Positions 18,453 to 26,655 of a stretch of 64,000 bases of DNA are shown one piece after another. A model generated the notes under the pieces. It was not told the origin of the DNA and did no database searches. It worked only from the letters and a program-made list of their open reading frames with translations. Positions within the stretch are counted from its first letter, which is position 1. Each line of letters begins with the position of its first letter. The DNA lies in contig JAEUHX010000061.1 of the NCBI GenBank assembly GCA_016792805.1, positions 62,001-126,000 of the forward strand. Direction: 5' to 3'. This stretch comes from Planctomycetota bacterium (GTDB lineage: Bacteria > Planctomycetota > UBA1135 > JACQFD01). The translations under genes and the position numbers were made by a program.

Positions 18453-19064
18453 TTACTCGTCGGCGAGCTCGTCTGCGAATGACCCTGGGAGTGAGCGGCG
18501 TAGCGAAAGCAGCGCCCGATGATATCGCACCGCCGCGGTGCCCGGCGCCACCCCGAGCTCGGCGGCAACGGACGGCAGCGGACGCTGCTCCACTCCGCGC
18601 AGCAACAAAACTTCTCGATCCGCCTCAGGAAGCTCGTCGATCGTCTTGAGGACAATCTGGAACTGTTCGTTTCGCACGGCTCGAGTGACGGCGCCCGTCG
18701 CTTCATCGGGGGCAAGGCTCGGGCGCCATTTCGATGCTTCGTCGTCGGCCCGCTGCGAAGCCCTCCGATGGAGGAGTGAGTTGACTCTGTGTACAATTAT
18801 AGAGCTTAGATATTTCAGTAATACCGGAGTGTAGCGGCCATCCCTTGGATCGATCTCGCCGAGGCGAGGAAGCGTGACGAGCCAGGCTTCGTCCACGAGA
18901 TCCTCCGGATCGCACAGGTGCTGGAGCCGCCGTCCGATTCGATACCGAGCCACCGCGAGTAATGGGGGCGCCAGGCGGCGGATCACCCACTCGAGGCTCG
19001 CTCCATCGCCTGTGAGGGCGCGGCGAACGTGGATGGATGTAAGGTCGTCTCGATCGGTGCTCAT
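18453..19064 (-). CDS. ECF-type sigma factor
   Basis: A 203-residue RNA polymerase sigma factor of the ECF type common in Planctomycetes. Region 2 is visible around YRIGRRLQHLCDPEDLVDEA and region 4 near the end (LPEADREVLLLRGVEQRPLP, then AAELGVAPGTAAVRYHRALL). The ATG at 19064 (MSTDRDDLTSIHVRRALTGD) is preferred over an in-frame start 42 bases upstream. It is divergent from the kinase gene at 19145 with 80 bases between, the usual pairing of such sigma factors with Ser/Thr kinases, and probably shares a control region with it. Confidence 0.88.
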   Translation of the reverse strand: MSTDRDDLTSIHVRRALTGDGASLEWVIRRLAPPLLAVARYRIGRRLQHLCDPEDLVDEAWLVTLPRLGEIDPRDGRYTPVLLKYLSSIIVHRVNSLLHRRASQRADDEASKWRPSLAPDEATGAVTRAVRNEQFQIVLKTIDELPEADREVLLLRGVEQRPLPSVAAELGVAPGTAAVRYHRALLSLRRSLPGSFADELADE

Positions 19065-19144
19065 GGCAGCTTGCGTCGATCGAGGTTGCCAAGGAGACGA
19101 CCCCATCCGATCGCCGGGGCCCTAGAATGGCCGGAACGTAGGTC

Positions 19145-22100
19145 ATGGAACAAGCCCCTAGCGCCGACGCCGAAGGAGGCGTGATCAACGCATTCTTGCG
19201 CCTCTGGCTCGAGGATCAGGCCGCGGGCATCCGGCGAAGCGACGAGGAGTACGCAGCGCGATTTCCGGGATTCGAGGCGAGGATTCGTGAAGAGATCCAA
19301 CTATTGAGGGAGGCGGCGGGCAAGTCGGCAAGCGGCGCGCCTCCAGCTGCATCGGAGTCGTCGACCGTCCTCGGCCGCTATCGAATCGTCCGGGAGCTTG
19401 GGCGCGGCGGCCAGGCGATTGTGTACTTGGCCGAGGATCTGCACCTTCCGAGGCTTGTGGCTCTCAAGGTGCTCCGAAAGGATCGCTTTCTGATCTCGGC
19501 ACAGACAATCCAGCGATTCCTAGGGGAAGCGCGAGCCGCAGCGCGGGTCGAGGATTCAAGAATCTGCCCGGTGCTCGAAGTTGGCGAGAGCGACACAGCC
19601 GCATATATCGCCATGCGACTTGTGGAAGGGCGCACGCTCTCCGCCGCAATCGCCGAAGCCCGGCGACGAGGAGAGACGCCCGCGAGCCTCGATGCCGACG
19701 TCGCGGATGCACGCTCGACCGATTCGGCGTCCGACACCGCGGCGCGCGGGCGTTTGAACGCTTTATTGGCATTCTTCGAAGCGGCAGCGAGGGCGGCGCA
19801 CATTGCCCACGAGGCGGGTGTCATTCATCGCGACATCAAGCCTGGAAATATCATGGTGACGCCGACTGGGGCTCCCGTATTGTTGGATTTTGGGCTGGCC
19901 CACGACGACTCCGGCGTCGGCGAAGAGCTTACACGCACGGGCGATTTCCTCGGTACGCCGGCTTACATGTCGCCGGAGCAGCACCGCGGCGAGCGATGCG
20001 ACCGTCGGACCGATGTGTGGTCTCTCGGAGTCTCACTTTTCGAGGCGCTGACGCTGGAGCGTCCCTTCGCGGGAGCGACACGCGCGGATCTGGCTCGAGC
20101 CATCCTCGGGAGTGAGATTCCCGACCCACGGGCACGATGCCGATTTGTGGGCGCTGAGCTCTGCGCTGTGCTGGAGACGGCGCTCGAGCGAAGCCCGGAG
20201 CGCCGTTACGCGACGGCGCTGGATCTGGCGGAGGACCTTCGGCGGCTTCGGGAGCATGTGCCTGTGCGTGCACGCAGAGCGGGTCCGATCCTGCGCGGCG
20301 TCCGATGGTCTCAGCGCCATCCGGGAATCGCCGCGGCTCTCATAACATCCATGGTGGCCGTCGCACTGCTCAGCACATTTGTGGTGAAACTCGAAGCGCG
20401 GAACCGGAGCCTGCAGGCGTGGAAGGACGCCATGTCCGCCGTCACGCTCACGGAGGACGCTCCGCCCGCAGCACTGGAGAAGGCGGTAGCCGCCGCGCGC
20501 TCCGACCCTCAGCCGGAGATGCACGAGATTTTGCTACAGATTCTCGACCGATGCCGGGTGGCTTACGACGTCACGAGTGGGGTGGAATCGGACGGCGCAG
20601 TGTTAGGAATTCCTACGATAGATGCCGTCGGGAGGCGCATCGTTCTTACTACACATGGAGGGGAACTTCTCGCGATTCGGACGCGCGACGGCAAGCTCGA
20701 GCGGCGCATCCCGCTCGGAGTGCCACGGGCCCTTGGTGCCCTGCTCCCCGACGGAAAGCGTGCATTTATTGCATATGACGAAGGGTCGGGGCTCGTAGAC
20801 ATCGAGAGCGACCCCAAAGCGCCGAGCGGGGTCCTTCGCTGGAGAAACTCCGGCGAAAGCCGAGCCGTTATGATTTGTGCGGTTTCACCCTACGGGGAGA
20901 AGGGCGCTGCTGGCTACGTCGATGGGAGCGTTCGAGTGAGGGACCTCGCTCCACCGTACGCTGAGCGCACGCTCGTCGGTCATCAGGCACGACCCGTTTT
21001 ATTGGCATTCTCCCCTGATGCGAAGCAACTGGCCGTTCTCGCGAATGCGGCCGGTGGCGATCGGCGTGCTGTAGACGGAAGCACGGAGTTCTTTGTATGG
21101 GATCTTGAGTCTGGCCGACGCCGAGAGCTTGCCAGGTTGCCTCAAAAGGACGTTTGTTGGATCGCGTGGGCGAAGGACAGCCAAAGGCTCGCATTCGCGA
21201 GTCACGCTGGTGTTGCGGGTGTCATCGACGTGTTTGAAGACCGGCTTCTCTGGTCGACGACGAGGGAGACGTCGATTCCCTGGGTCCAATTCGCGAGTGA
21301 ATCGACGCTCGTTGCAGGCGGACTCGACGAGATCACTATTTGGGACCTCACCACCAATCGCCTGCAAGCGCGGCGAGCGTTCGGAAGTGATCGCTCGTCC
21401 TACCGCGGAGCTCTGAGCAGAGATGGATCGAGGCTCGCGGTCTACTTTCGCGACGGCATGATTCGTATCTTTGACACCCAAAATTGGAACTGTGTGCGCG
21501 TGCTGGAGCGAAACGACGAGCATACGGATGTCATCTATTGGGGGGACGACGATTCCAAGATCCTCACAATGGAGATCGAGAAGTACTTCCGCGGCTGGAC
21601 TGCTGGATATCGCAGCGATCTTCCGGAATTCACGGGACTGTTGGAACCCGTTCGAAATGTGGCATTCGCGGAGCGCGGGCAGCTCGTCGTCGCGGCAGGC
21701 GGGTCGAAGGTCTGCGTGTGGCAAGTGGCCTCGGGTGCAATCACGGCAAGCGCCGAGCTGAGCGCCACCGTTGAACGCATGAGCGTTGGACAGAATCGGG
21801 CGCTTATTATTACAAAAATGGGAGCGTACCAATGGCGCTTCGATGGCCACGAGCCGCCGCAGGAGCTCACCGCGCCTGGTGGGGCAATTCGCGATGGGGC
21901 GGTCCTCCCGCGGACGGGGCGAGTTGCCGCGGCCTGCGATGACGGAACGGTGTGTATCTACGAGTCCGATCATGCAGCGCCGAGCACTGTGCTCCGTCAT
22001 GCATCGCCGCAATCCAAATCCCTAACACATCTTGTCGTCGACGCCGAGGAACGGCGAATCGTCGCCTGCGATGCAGCCTGCTTTCTGCATGTGTGGGATG

Positions 22101-22699
22101 TTGCCGAGATGAAATGGATCGCGAGTGCGGATCCGCTGCTCGAGAGTTTCCGCCGTTTGGACAATTACAAGACGAATGACCTCGCTGTCTCACGGAATGG
22201 CTCAGACGTGTATTGGTCTGGCCAGTATTGTAACGTCGCAGCATGGAAGATTTCCGGTAACCATGAGATTCTACGGTCAAGCGCGACCTACGGCTCCGCC
22301 GGAGTGATCGGTGTCGACCCCACAAATCAACGGCTTCTTGTGGCGCATGCTACGTATGGGGATCAGGTCTTCTTGGATGCGCGGCGGCTGGACGCTGTGG
22401 CGCTGGCCGCGCCACTTTCCCGCACGACGGTGACCGCGGCAGGGTTCACAGAAGATGGTCGACTCGCCTTCTCAGCTTCGAAGGACGGGACTGTGCGGCT
22501 GTGGCGCCTCGATCCGCCGCGATTCCAAGGGCTCGTCCGGGATCGCCATGGCGCCGTGCTGTCGGCCTGTTTCTCGCCGGACGCCGAGTGGGTGCTGACC
22601 GGCGCGAAAGACGGAACGGTGCGCATGTGGCCGACGGATGCGCTGGCCGCTTCCGAAACGTATCTGCGCGAGCTGAACCGTCCCCTCGGCGGCCGATAA
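19145..22699 (+). CDS. membrane Ser/Thr protein kinase with C-terminal beta-propeller
   Basis: A 1184-residue receptor-like kinase. The kinase domain spans about 77-370: glycine loop ELGRGGQAIVYLAED, Lys108 in VALKVL, catalytic loop HRDIKPGNIM (228-237), DFG (248-250) and GTPAYMSPEQHRGE. One membrane helix (~394-415) links it to ~700 residues of WD40/propeller repeats; the last blades read AFSASKDGTVRLWRLD and VLTGAKDGTVRMWPTD. The short N-terminal ~70 residues resemble the conserved leader of Planctomycete kinases (AAGIRRSDEEYAARFPGFEA). It is divergent from the ECF sigma gene, which it may regulate. It probably phosphorylates targets in response to a signal bound by the propeller. Confidence 0.9.
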   Translation: MEQAPSADAEGGVINAFLRLWLEDQAAGIRRSDEEYAARFPGFEARIREEIQLLREAAGKSASGAPPAASESSTVLGRYRIVRELGRGGQAIVYLAEDLHLPRLVALKVLRKDRFLISAQTIQRFLGEARAAARVEDSRICPVLEVGESDTAAYIAMRLVEGRTLSAAIAEARRRGETPASLDADVADARSTDSASDTAARGRLNALLAFFEAAARAAHIAHEAGVIHRDIKPGNIMVTPTGAPVLLDFGLAHDDSGVGEELTRTGDFLGTPAYMSPEQHRGERCDRRTDVWSLGVSLFEALTLERPFAGATRADLARAILGSEIPDPRARCRFVGAELCAVLETALERSPERRYATALDLAEDLRRLREHVPVRARRAGPILRGVRWSQRHPGIAAALITSMVAVALLSTFVVKLEARNRSLQAWKDAMSAVTLTEDAPPAALEKAVAAARSDPQPEMHEILLQILDRCRVAYDVTSGVESDGAVLGIPTIDAVGRRIVLTTHGGELLAIRTRDGKLERRIPLGVPRALGALLPDGKRAFIAYDEGSGLVDIESDPKAPSGVLRWRNSGESRAVMICAVSPYGEKGAAGYVDGSVRVRDLAPPYAERTLVGHQARPVLLAFSPDAKQLAVLANAAGGDRRAVDGSTEFFVWDLESGRRRELARLPQKDVCWIAWAKDSQRLAFASHAGVAGVIDVFEDRLLWSTTRETSIPWVQFASESTLVAGGLDEITIWDLTTNRLQARRAFGSDRSSYRGALSRDGSRLAVYFRDGMIRIFDTQNWNCVRVLERNDEHTDVIYWGDDDSKILTMEIEKYFRGWTAGYRSDLPEFTGLLEPVRNVAFAERGQLVVAAGGSKVCVWQVASGAITASAELSATVERMSVGQNRALIITKMGAYQWRFDGHEPPQELTAPGGAIRDGAVLPRTGRVAAACDDGTVCIYESDHAAPSTVLRHASPQSKSLTHLVVDAEERRIVACDAACFLHVWDVAEMKWIASADPLLESFRRLDNYKTNDLAVSRNGSDVYWSGQYCNVAAWKISGNHEILRSSATYGSAGVIGVDPTNQRLLVAHATYGDQVFLDARRLDAVALAAPLSRTTVTAAGFTEDGRLAFSASKDGTVRLWRLDPPRFQGLVRDRHGAVLSACFSPDAEWVLTGAKDGTVRMWPTDALAASETYLRELNRPLGGR

Positions 22700-22736
22700 A
22701 ACAAAAACGCCGGCCCGCAAACCGCTGGGCCGGCGT
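22698..22736 (-). terminator. rho-independent terminator
   Basis: A perfect 10-bp stem (arm ACGCCGGCCC at 22707-22716, partner at 22727-22736) with a 10-base loop. Read on the minus strand it is followed by TTTTTGTTTTA, so it ends the FG-GAP gene transcript. It also lies 7 bases past the kinase stop on the plus strand and may serve that gene weakly. Confidence 0.85.
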
Positions 22737-22761
22737 CCTCGACTTGCTACGTTCGCCAGCA

Positions 22762-24384
22762 CTACGGCTGGATGGTGAGTTGGAGTCCGTGCGAGGTCGA
22801 AAGACCAAATGTGGAGAGAGTCGTCGGGAGGATCCCACAATTGGGATTCGTCCAGAACCAGATGAGCTGACCATAGAAGCTCGCACCCACGAGGCCCGGC
22901 ACATTGGGAAGCGCGATCGGTAGCTGTGTGTTTCCGAGTCCATCGCTCACGACCGTGAAGGAGTGCAGCTCCACGGAGCTCATCAGATCAATGTGTAAGA
23001 TGGCATCGACGCCGAGGATGTCGTTTCCTTGCACATCCGGTGCCGTGCCGAAGAGCAGCAGGCCGGGAGCGGTGAGCGGCGCTCGCGCACCGAGCACGCT
23101 GAACGCCGTTCCAATCTTCGGGGCCGCCGAGAGGCCAATGCTCTCGTAGCCGGAGCAGCCGGGAGTGCCCGCGCCGTACGCCGTGACGCCTGGAATTGTA
23201 GGAATCGCGCCTTGAATCCAGATCGTCGCCGACTGGTCTCCGCCGTTCGAAGTCACAAGATCGACATCACCGTCCTGATCGAGGTCGGTCGCGAGGATGG
23301 AGCGGGGACCCGCAACCGATCCGAGGCTCATGAAGGAGGGCGACGTCCCGCGAAGCTGCACGCCGACGGCTCCCGTCGTTTCGTTGGCAACGACGAGATC
23401 GAGCACGCTGTCGCCATTCAGGTCCGCAATGGCTATCGACGTGGCCATGTACGGAATTGTGAAGTAGCTGAGGACCGGTCCTCCCGCCGGAGGCATCTCC
23501 AAGTATGCGATCTGGGTGGTTGTGCGGCTCGCGAGGGCCGCAATGCCGGCAATGTCGTAGTGCATGCCGACTCCCACCGGGAACGTCGTCGGAATTGTTG
23601 ACGTGACCTTCATGGCTCCCGACGCGACGTGCTCCGAAACGAGGACGCCAAACGTCGTTGCATTGCTCTCGAACGCGAGAAGCTTCTTCTTCCCCGACCC
23701 ATTGCCCTTGCCGGCATCATCATCTCCTCCACCCACAATAAGCTTGAAAACTGTATGGTTGATGTCGTCATCCTCCGCCGTGAACGCATTCTCGATGAAG
23801 GTCCCGCAGCTATTGGCGAACTGCCTCACTTCCCCGGACGCGAGATAGACGACGAGCTTATCGATATCCCCATCGTCATCGACGTCGATCAGAGACCACT
23901 CGTCATCGGGCCCGATGACGAACGGATTATTGCTTGTGTCAAAGACATGCCACGGTTGAACGATCATGCCGATATAGGAGATTCCGCCGGTCCAAGGATC
24001 TGTAATCGGCCAGCCGTACTGTAGATTCCCGTCGGGACCGCGGCGCACCGTGATTTTCTGGCCGTCGCACTCGATCTCATAAGTGATCGGCGGCTTCGGG
24101 GGCGGAGGAGGCGGAGGAGGTCCGATGGGGCCACCATCGCCGATGAGGTAGGCCAGCGGCGGCACACCGTCCTGGCCCATTCCTCCGATGATTCGTGCGT
24201 GGAAGATTCCCGCCGGAGAAGTGGTTTCAATCAGCACGTCTCTCGTGCCGACTTGGTCAAGATTCGCCACCGCCACCTGATGGGGATTGGCACCCACCGG
24301 CATGTTGATGAGCGTGAATCCCTGCTGTGCGGTCGCAACTGTGGAGAGAATTGCTGCGCCAAGAGGTGCGATTGCGAGGTTCAT
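22762..24384 (-). CDS. secreted FG-GAP/VCBS-repeat protein
   Basis: A 540-residue exported protein with a signal peptide (LAPLGAAILSTVATA-type core at the N-terminus). Asp-rich calcium-binding-like repeats are clear: DVDDDGDIDKLVVYL, IADLNGDSVLDLVVANET, ATDLDQDGDVDLVTSNGG. Near residue 90 is a run of nine prolines after GGPIG. The C-terminal ~130 residues (from YGAGTPGCSGYESIGLS) form a module repeated on many secreted Planctomycete proteins, probably a sorting or attachment domain. The ATG at 24384 has AGGAAG 6 bases upstream. It probably sits on the cell surface; the ligand is unknown. Confidence 0.87.
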   Translation of the reverse strand: MNLAIAPLGAAILSTVATAQQGFTLINMPVGANPHQVAVANLDQVGTRDVLIETTSPAGIFHARIIGGMGQDGVPPLAYLIGDGGPIGPPPPPPPPKPPITYEIECDGQKITVRRGPDGNLQYGWPITDPWTGGISYIGMIVQPWHVFDTSNNPFVIGPDDEWSLIDVDDDGDIDKLVVYLASGEVRQFANSCGTFIENAFTAEDDDINHTVFKLIVGGGDDDAGKGNGSGKKKLLAFESNATTFGVLVSEHVASGAMKVTSTIPTTFPVGVGMHYDIAGIAALASRTTTQIAYLEMPPAGGPVLSYFTIPYMATSIAIADLNGDSVLDLVVANETTGAVGVQLRGTSPSFMSLGSVAGPRSILATDLDQDGDVDLVTSNGGDQSATIWIQGAIPTIPGVTAYGAGTPGCSGYESIGLSAAPKIGTAFSVLGARAPLTAPGLLLFGTAPDVQGNDILGVDAILHIDLMSSVELHSFTVVSDGLGNTQLPIALPNVPGLVGASFYGQLIWFWTNPNCGILPTTLSTFGLSTSHGLQLTIQP

Positions 24385-24715
24385 GGAGGCTTCCTGCCTG
24401 AAATGAGTGAGCTGCTGAAGTTGTGACAGATCGAAGGCACTCGGGAGCGTCGAATTCGAAGTCCAGCTCGACGGCTCGGGAGTGATTCCGGCTGCAGATT
24501 GATTTCTGTGATATCAATGCGCCGGCTGATGGCGTGGACGAATAGGGCCCGACTAGCAGTCGTTCCAATCCGCGCCGGCAGATGGCCATATCGCGACGGC
24601 CGGCGCGATTACGGGGTCCGCGCATCGCGCTCTCTCGCGGGGGCCCTCGGTTGCTTGGAGCGACGCCGCCGCCCCTTCCCTTGACCGCCCGCAATCCCGG
24701 GTCATAGACGAGGCC
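24385..24715. other. divergent intergenic region
   Basis: 331 bases between the FG-GAP gene (minus) and the HtrA-like gene (plus). It should carry both promoters. A TTGACC at 24681-24686 is a possible -35 box, but no good -10 box follows at normal spacing. No coding potential, tRNA or clear hairpin was seen. Confidence 0.45.
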
Positions 24716-25672
24716 ATGTCGATTCTTCGATCGTTGTCGCAGGAAGTTGCTGACGTGGCTGAACGCGCCGGTCCCGCCGTGCTCCATGTGCGCACTCTCC
24801 GGAGCGATGCACGCCGGCCGCAGGCGCCGCCTCAGATGGGCGGCGGCTCTGCGTTTTTTGTGACACCCGACGGCGTGGCGCTCACCAATAGCCACGTCGT
24901 CCATCGGGCGACGGCGATCGAAGTGATGCTGCCCGACGGGAAGACACAGTTAGCCGACGTGCTGGGAGACGACCCGGCCACCGACCTCGCCGTGCTGCGG
25001 CTCCCCGCGGCGTCTCTACAGCCGCACCTCGAGCTCGCCGACTCGAACCATCTCCGCGTAGGCGATTACGCCATCGCCGTAGGCTCGCCCTTTGGGCTCG
25101 CGAGAACTGTAACGGCTGGAATTGTGAGCGCACTGGGACGCTCGCTCAACGGCTTCGGCGGCCGCCCGATCGAAGGGGTGATCCAAACCGACGCGCCCCT
25201 CAACCCAGGCAACTCCGGCGGCCCGCTTCTCAACGCCGAAGGACGCGCGATCGGTGTGAACACGGCCGTCGCCGCTGGCCAAGGCGTCTGTTTCGCCGTC
25301 CCGAGCAACACCGCGTCTTTTGTGATTTCAGAGATCCTGCGCCACGGCCGCGTCCGTCGCGCCGTTCTCGGCATCGCCGCGGAGGAAGCCTACTTGCCGG
25401 CGCGCGCGGCGCGCGACCATGGGCTTGCGGTGCCGCGCGGTGTTCTCGTCCGACAGGTGGCGCCTGGGAGCGCCGCCCACGCCGCCGGGCTTCGCCCCGG
25501 CGACATCTTGGTCGCACTCCGCGGCCAGCCGACCGCGTCGATCGCCGATCTCCACCGCCTCCTCGACGCGTCCGCCATCGGCGTGGATGTGGAGCTGGAG
25601 TGGCTGCGGGGAGCCCAGAAGCAGCGCGCCGTCGCGCGCCCCACGGAGTTCACACGCGCCCACGCCGCGTAA
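24716..25672 (+). CDS. HtrA/DegP-like serine protease with PDZ domain
   Basis: A 318-residue trypsin-like serine protease. The catalytic triad is visible: His60 (LTNSHVV), Asp90 (PATDLAVLRL) and Ser167 (NPGNSGGPLL). A single PDZ domain follows (~218-300, ending PGDILVALRGQPTASIADLH). Unlike most HtrA proteins it has no signal peptide or membrane anchor, and the protein starts directly with MSILRSLSQEVADVAERAGP, so a cytoplasmic location is likely. It would act in protein quality control or processing. No partner gene is adjacent. Confidence 0.9.
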   Translation: MSILRSLSQEVADVAERAGPAVLHVRTLRSDARRPQAPPQMGGGSAFFVTPDGVALTNSHVVHRATAIEVMLPDGKTQLADVLGDDPATDLAVLRLPAASLQPHLELADSNHLRVGDYAIAVGSPFGLARTVTAGIVSALGRSLNGFGGRPIEGVIQTDAPLNPGNSGGPLLNAEGRAIGVNTAVAAGQGVCFAVPSNTASFVISEILRHGRVRRAVLGIAAEEAYLPARAARDHGLAVPRGVLVRQVAPGSAAHAAGLRPGDILVALRGQPTASIADLHRLLDASAIGVDVELEWLRGAQKQRAVARPTEFTRAHAA

Positions 25673-25827
25673 CGCCCCATCGCGGGCTCGGCAGTCAGGA
25701 GCAGCACGCGCGGCGGTGCTGGCTCGCGCGCCGACCCGCTCCCGTGGAGCGAGGAGGCGAGCAGCGGGGTCGGCCCGTACGCTATGGCGCATCGTCGCCC
25801 CTGTTCTTCGGCGGTTCGAACGTGGAC

Positions 25828-26244
25828 ATGACTCTCGCCCCTCGCATCCTCTTTGGCCACGGTTGGCTGATTCCGTGGTATCTGATTTTTTACTTTCTCG
25901 TCGGCTTCTTCCACGTCCCGTACTGGTCCGAATTATTTGACTGGTGCTACCGCAAGAAGGGAGATCCTGCTGGAGCAATGGGGATTTTTGGCGTTGGGAT
26001 GCTCTGGTGCATGCTTCTGGGCGGATACTCGACAATCCACGCCATCGCCTATCTTCTTCGTGCCGACGCGCCGCTTGGCCGCAAGCTGTTGGAGGTCGCG
26101 ATCACTGCGGCGATTCTTGCGATCGCCGGATTTGTATGTATTTGTCTCATCGGTGAGCGGAGCATGATCGGCTTCTACGGGTATCATCTGTTTCTCGCCG
26201 CCGTGCTGGTCGCAAACCTCTACGCGCTCTACATCGCGGCGTGA
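25828..26244 (+). CDS. small four-helix membrane protein, unknown
   Basis: A 138-residue integral membrane protein of unknown function. Four hydrophobic helices are visible (IPWYLIFYFLVGFFHVPY, MGIFGVGMLWCMLL, LLEVAITAAILAIAGFVCIC, HLFLAAVLVANLYALYIAA). A few charged residues (RKKGDPAG) sit in a loop after helix 1. Its stop overlaps the GTG start of the next gene, a zinc-ribbon protein, so the two are probably co-translated. The ATG at 25828 follows sequence that lacks coding character. Confidence 0.75.
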   Translation: MTLAPRILFGHGWLIPWYLIFYFLVGFFHVPYWSELFDWCYRKKGDPAGAMGIFGVGMLWCMLLGGYSTIHAIAYLLRADAPLGRKLLEVAITAAILAIAGFVCICLIGERSMIGFYGYHLFLAAVLVANLYALYIAA

Positions 26245-26549
26245 AGCGCAGAAGGGGCCGCACCTTCGAGTGCAATCATTGCGGGGCGGCTGTGCCCGCA
26301 GGTGCCGCTGCATGCAAGAATTGCGGCGCCGATGCGCGCATCGGATGGGCCGATGACGATGAGCCGGAGACTCCCGATCTCGAACTCGAGGACGCCGAAT
26401 ACGACGACTTCCTCGCGCGCGAAGGGTTGGCGCGTCCGGAGGGTCGCCCGCGGGCGCCGCGCCGAGGGCTCAGCACCAAGGCCCCCTGGTTCCTCATTAC
26501 GGCCGCCATCGTCGTCGGCGCGCTCATCCTTGCCGCGCTGATGCATTGA
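26241..26549 (+). CDS. zinc-ribbon protein with C-terminal membrane anchor
   Basis: A 102-residue protein with a four-cysteine zinc ribbon at the N-terminus (Cys11, Cys14, Cys25, Cys28; CNHCGA and CKNCGA). An acidic linker and a C-terminal hydrophobic helix (APWFLITAAIVVGALILAAL) follow. It is anchored in the membrane with the ribbon probably inside the cell. The GTG start overlaps the preceding TGA (GTGA), and the conserved ribbon begins only 10 residues in. The function is unknown; it may work with the preceding membrane protein. Confidence 0.75.
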   Translation: MKRRRGRTFECNHCGAAVPAGAAACKNCGADARIGWADDDEPETPDLELEDAEYDDFLAREGLARPEGRPRAPRRGLSTKAPWFLITAAIVVGALILAALMH

Positions 26550-26655
26550 CGGCTCGGCGGACGACTGGAGACGTCTCGACGCGGGCGCGCGAGTCACTCC
26601 GAGAAAGGCTCTCGGCGCCACCTCGGACCATCATCCCCAGAACTCCGCTGCGGGA

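Noticed and set aside
24681..24709. Sigma-70-like promoter before the HtrA-like gene
   Set aside because: TTGACC is a fair -35 box, but the -10 position reads ATAGAC/TAGACG and lies too close to the ATG; not enough to call.
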